A stretch of 64,000 nucleotides of DNA from Arthrobacter sp. DWC3 (lineage in GTDB: Bacteria; Actinomycetota; Actinomycetes; Actinomycetales; Micrococcaceae), in NCBI RefSeq assembly GCF_002929375.1, contig NZ_PJIP01000006.1, positions 62,001 to 126,000 on the forward strand, given 5' to 3'. Below are positions 62,917-64,000 of this stretch, one piece after another; position 1 is the first letter of the stretch, and each line of letters starts with the position of its first letter. The notes beneath the pieces were generated by a model, which made no database searches, was not told where the DNA came from, and saw nothing but the letters and a program-made list of their open reading frames with translations. The position numbers and the translations under genes were made by a program.

Positions 62917-64000
62917 ATGATCATCGGCGTCCCCAAAGAAGTGAAGAACAACGAGTTCCGCGTGGCCATCACCGCCTCCGGCGTCCATGAGTTCCGGGCC
63001 CACGGGCACACCGTGCTCGTGGAGCGCGGCGCGGGCGTGGGCTCGACCATCACGGACGCCGAGTACGAGGCGGCGGGCGCAGAGCTCGTCGATGCGGCGG
63101 ACGACGTGTGGGCGCGCGCGGACATGGTCCTGAAGGTCAAGGAGCCGGTCGCCGCGGAGTACCACCGGTTCCGCAAGGGGCTCATCCTCTTCACCTACCT
63201 CCACCTCGCCGCCGAGCCCGCGCTGACGCGGGCACTCCTCGACGCCGGAGTGACCGCCATCGCGTACGAGACCGTGCAGGACGGGCGCGCACTGCCCCTG
63301 CTCGCGCCGATGTCGGAGGTGGCGGGCCGCCTCTCCGTCCAGGTGGGCGCGCAGGTCATGACCGCTCCCGCCGGGGGCCCCGGCCTGCTGCTCGGCGGCG
63401 TCGCCGGCGTCCGCCCCGCCAAGGTCGTCGTCCTCGGAGCGGGGGTCGCGGGCACCAACGCGACAGCGATGGCCGTCGGCACCGGCGCCGAAGTGACCAT
63501 CCTCGACATCGACATCGCCCGGCTGCGAGAGATCGACGCGCTCTACGCCGGCCGCGTGAAGACCGTGGCCTCGAACTCCCTCGAGATCGAGAAGTCGGTC
63601 CTGGAGGCGGACCTCGTGATCGGCTCGGTCCTCATCCCCGGCGCCCGGGCGCCCAAGCTCGTGACCAACGCCCTCGTGGCGCGCATGAAGCCCGGCAGCG
63701 TCCTCGTGGACATCGCGGTGGACCAGGGCGGCTGCTTCGAGGACTCCCGCGTCACCACGCACGAGGACCCCACGTTCACCGTGCACGGCTCGCTCTTCTA
63801 CTGCGTGGGCAACATGCCGGGCGCGGTCCCCAACACCTCGACCTACGCCCTGACCAACGTGACCCTCCGCTACGCCGTCGCCCTGGCGGACAAGGGCGTC
63901 CGGGGCGCCTTCGACGCCGACCCTGCCCTCGCCCGCGGACTCAATGTCGCCGCAGGCGAGGTGGCCCACCACTCGGTGTCGCAGGCGCACGGCCTCGAGC
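62917..64000 (+). CDS. ald: Alanine dehydrogenase (truncated by window edge)
   Basis: The first 361 residues of an NAD-dependent L-alanine dehydrogenase, missing only about the last ten. It begins [19 protein letters not shown]. The pyruvate-binding Lys is in [13 protein letters not shown], the catalytic His in FTYLHLAAE, and the NAD site is [13 protein letters not shown]. It converts L-alanine to pyruvate and ammonia, or the reverse. TGGAGAACCCC precedes the ATG. Divergent from the PucR regulator across a 266-bp gap. Confidence 0.96.
   Translation, partial: MIIGVPKEVKNNEFRVAITASGVHEFRAHGHTVLVERGAGVGSTITDAEYEAAGAELVDAADDVWARADMVLKVKEPVAAEYHRFRKGLILFTYLHLAAEPALTRALLDAGVTAIAYETVQDGRALPLLAPMSEVAGRLSVQVGAQVMTAPAGGPGLLLGGVAGVRPAKVVVLGAGVAGTNATAMAVGTGAEVTILDIDIARLREIDALYAGRVKTVASNSLEIEKSVLEADLVIGSVLIPGARAPKLVTNALVARMKPGSVLVDIAVDQGGCFEDSRVTTHEDPTFTVHGSLFYCVGNMPGAVPNTSTYALTNVTLRYAVALADKGVRGAFDADPALARGLNVAAGEVAHHSVSQAHGLE

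Overview
The window is about 64 kb of very GC-rich DNA. Dense coding, frequent GTG/TTG starts, ATGA/GTGA gene overlaps and leaderless promoters point to a free-living actinobacterium. Gene content (homoprotocatechuate and rhamnose catabolism, a PopR-like Clp regulator, a PucR/alanine dehydrogenase pair) fits the Micrococcaceae, for example Arthrobacter; the genus is an inference. No tRNA, rRNA, CRISPR array, intact insertion sequence or prophage was seen.

Layout. 1-15.8 kb: end of an MHS-type transporter, a ThDP-dependent enzyme, a PRISE-type reductase, a membrane-anchored hydrolase, a WYL regulator with a VOC protein, an LmeA-like protein, a glycosyltransferase, then an aromatic operon (flavin monooxygenase, IclR regulator, phenylacetate-CoA ligase-like enzyme) under a near-perfect IclR operator, an amidohydrolase/PaiB pair and a small Tyr-repeat protein. 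15.9-21 kb: Fur/catalase divergent pair with a shared operator, TetR/SDR divergent pair, a GNAT remnant, RidA and a DUF4190 protein. 21.1-27.6 kb: homoprotocatechuate meta-cleavage operon (FAH-RraA fusion, GntR regulator, hpaE, hpaD, hpaH, hpaI) converging on a histidine ammonia-lyase-like protein that lacks the MIO tripeptide. 29.1-30.9 kb: an accessory clpP pair, the second member lacking its catalytic serine, converging on a ClgR/PopR-like regulator ending in LAA; matching 6-3-6 inverted repeats lie 41-42 bp before both units. 30.9-36.4 kb: two drug-type ABC exporters, one in a PadR-controlled operon. 36.4-50.5 kb: a rhamnose regulon with mutarotase, a second isomerase-family protein, an ABC importer, a LacI regulator, isomerase, bifunctional aldolase/dehydrogenase, kinase and lactate dehydrogenase, with LacI operators at both promoters. 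50.6-55.5 kb: ABC exporter, serine hydrolase and a two-component system. 55.5-58.3 kb: a junction of SDR and esterase fragments, then a divergent SDR/AraC pair. 58.3-64 kb: DUF3253 and DUF1206 proteins, a TipA-like MerR regulator with a 19-bp-spacer promoter, a zinc-ribbon protein behind a 24-nt palindrome, an excisionase-type HTH protein, and a PucR regulator divergent from alanine dehydrogenase, which runs off the right edge.

The cleanest systems are the rhamnose route (importer, RhaM, RhaI, RhaB, RhaEW, LldD to pyruvate and dihydroxyacetone phosphate) and the lower homoprotocatechuate route (HpaD, HpaE, isomerase/decarboxylase, HpaH, HpaI to pyruvate and succinic semialdehyde). The least ordinary items are the clpP/pseudo-clpP/PopR-like locus and the MIO-less lyase homologue.
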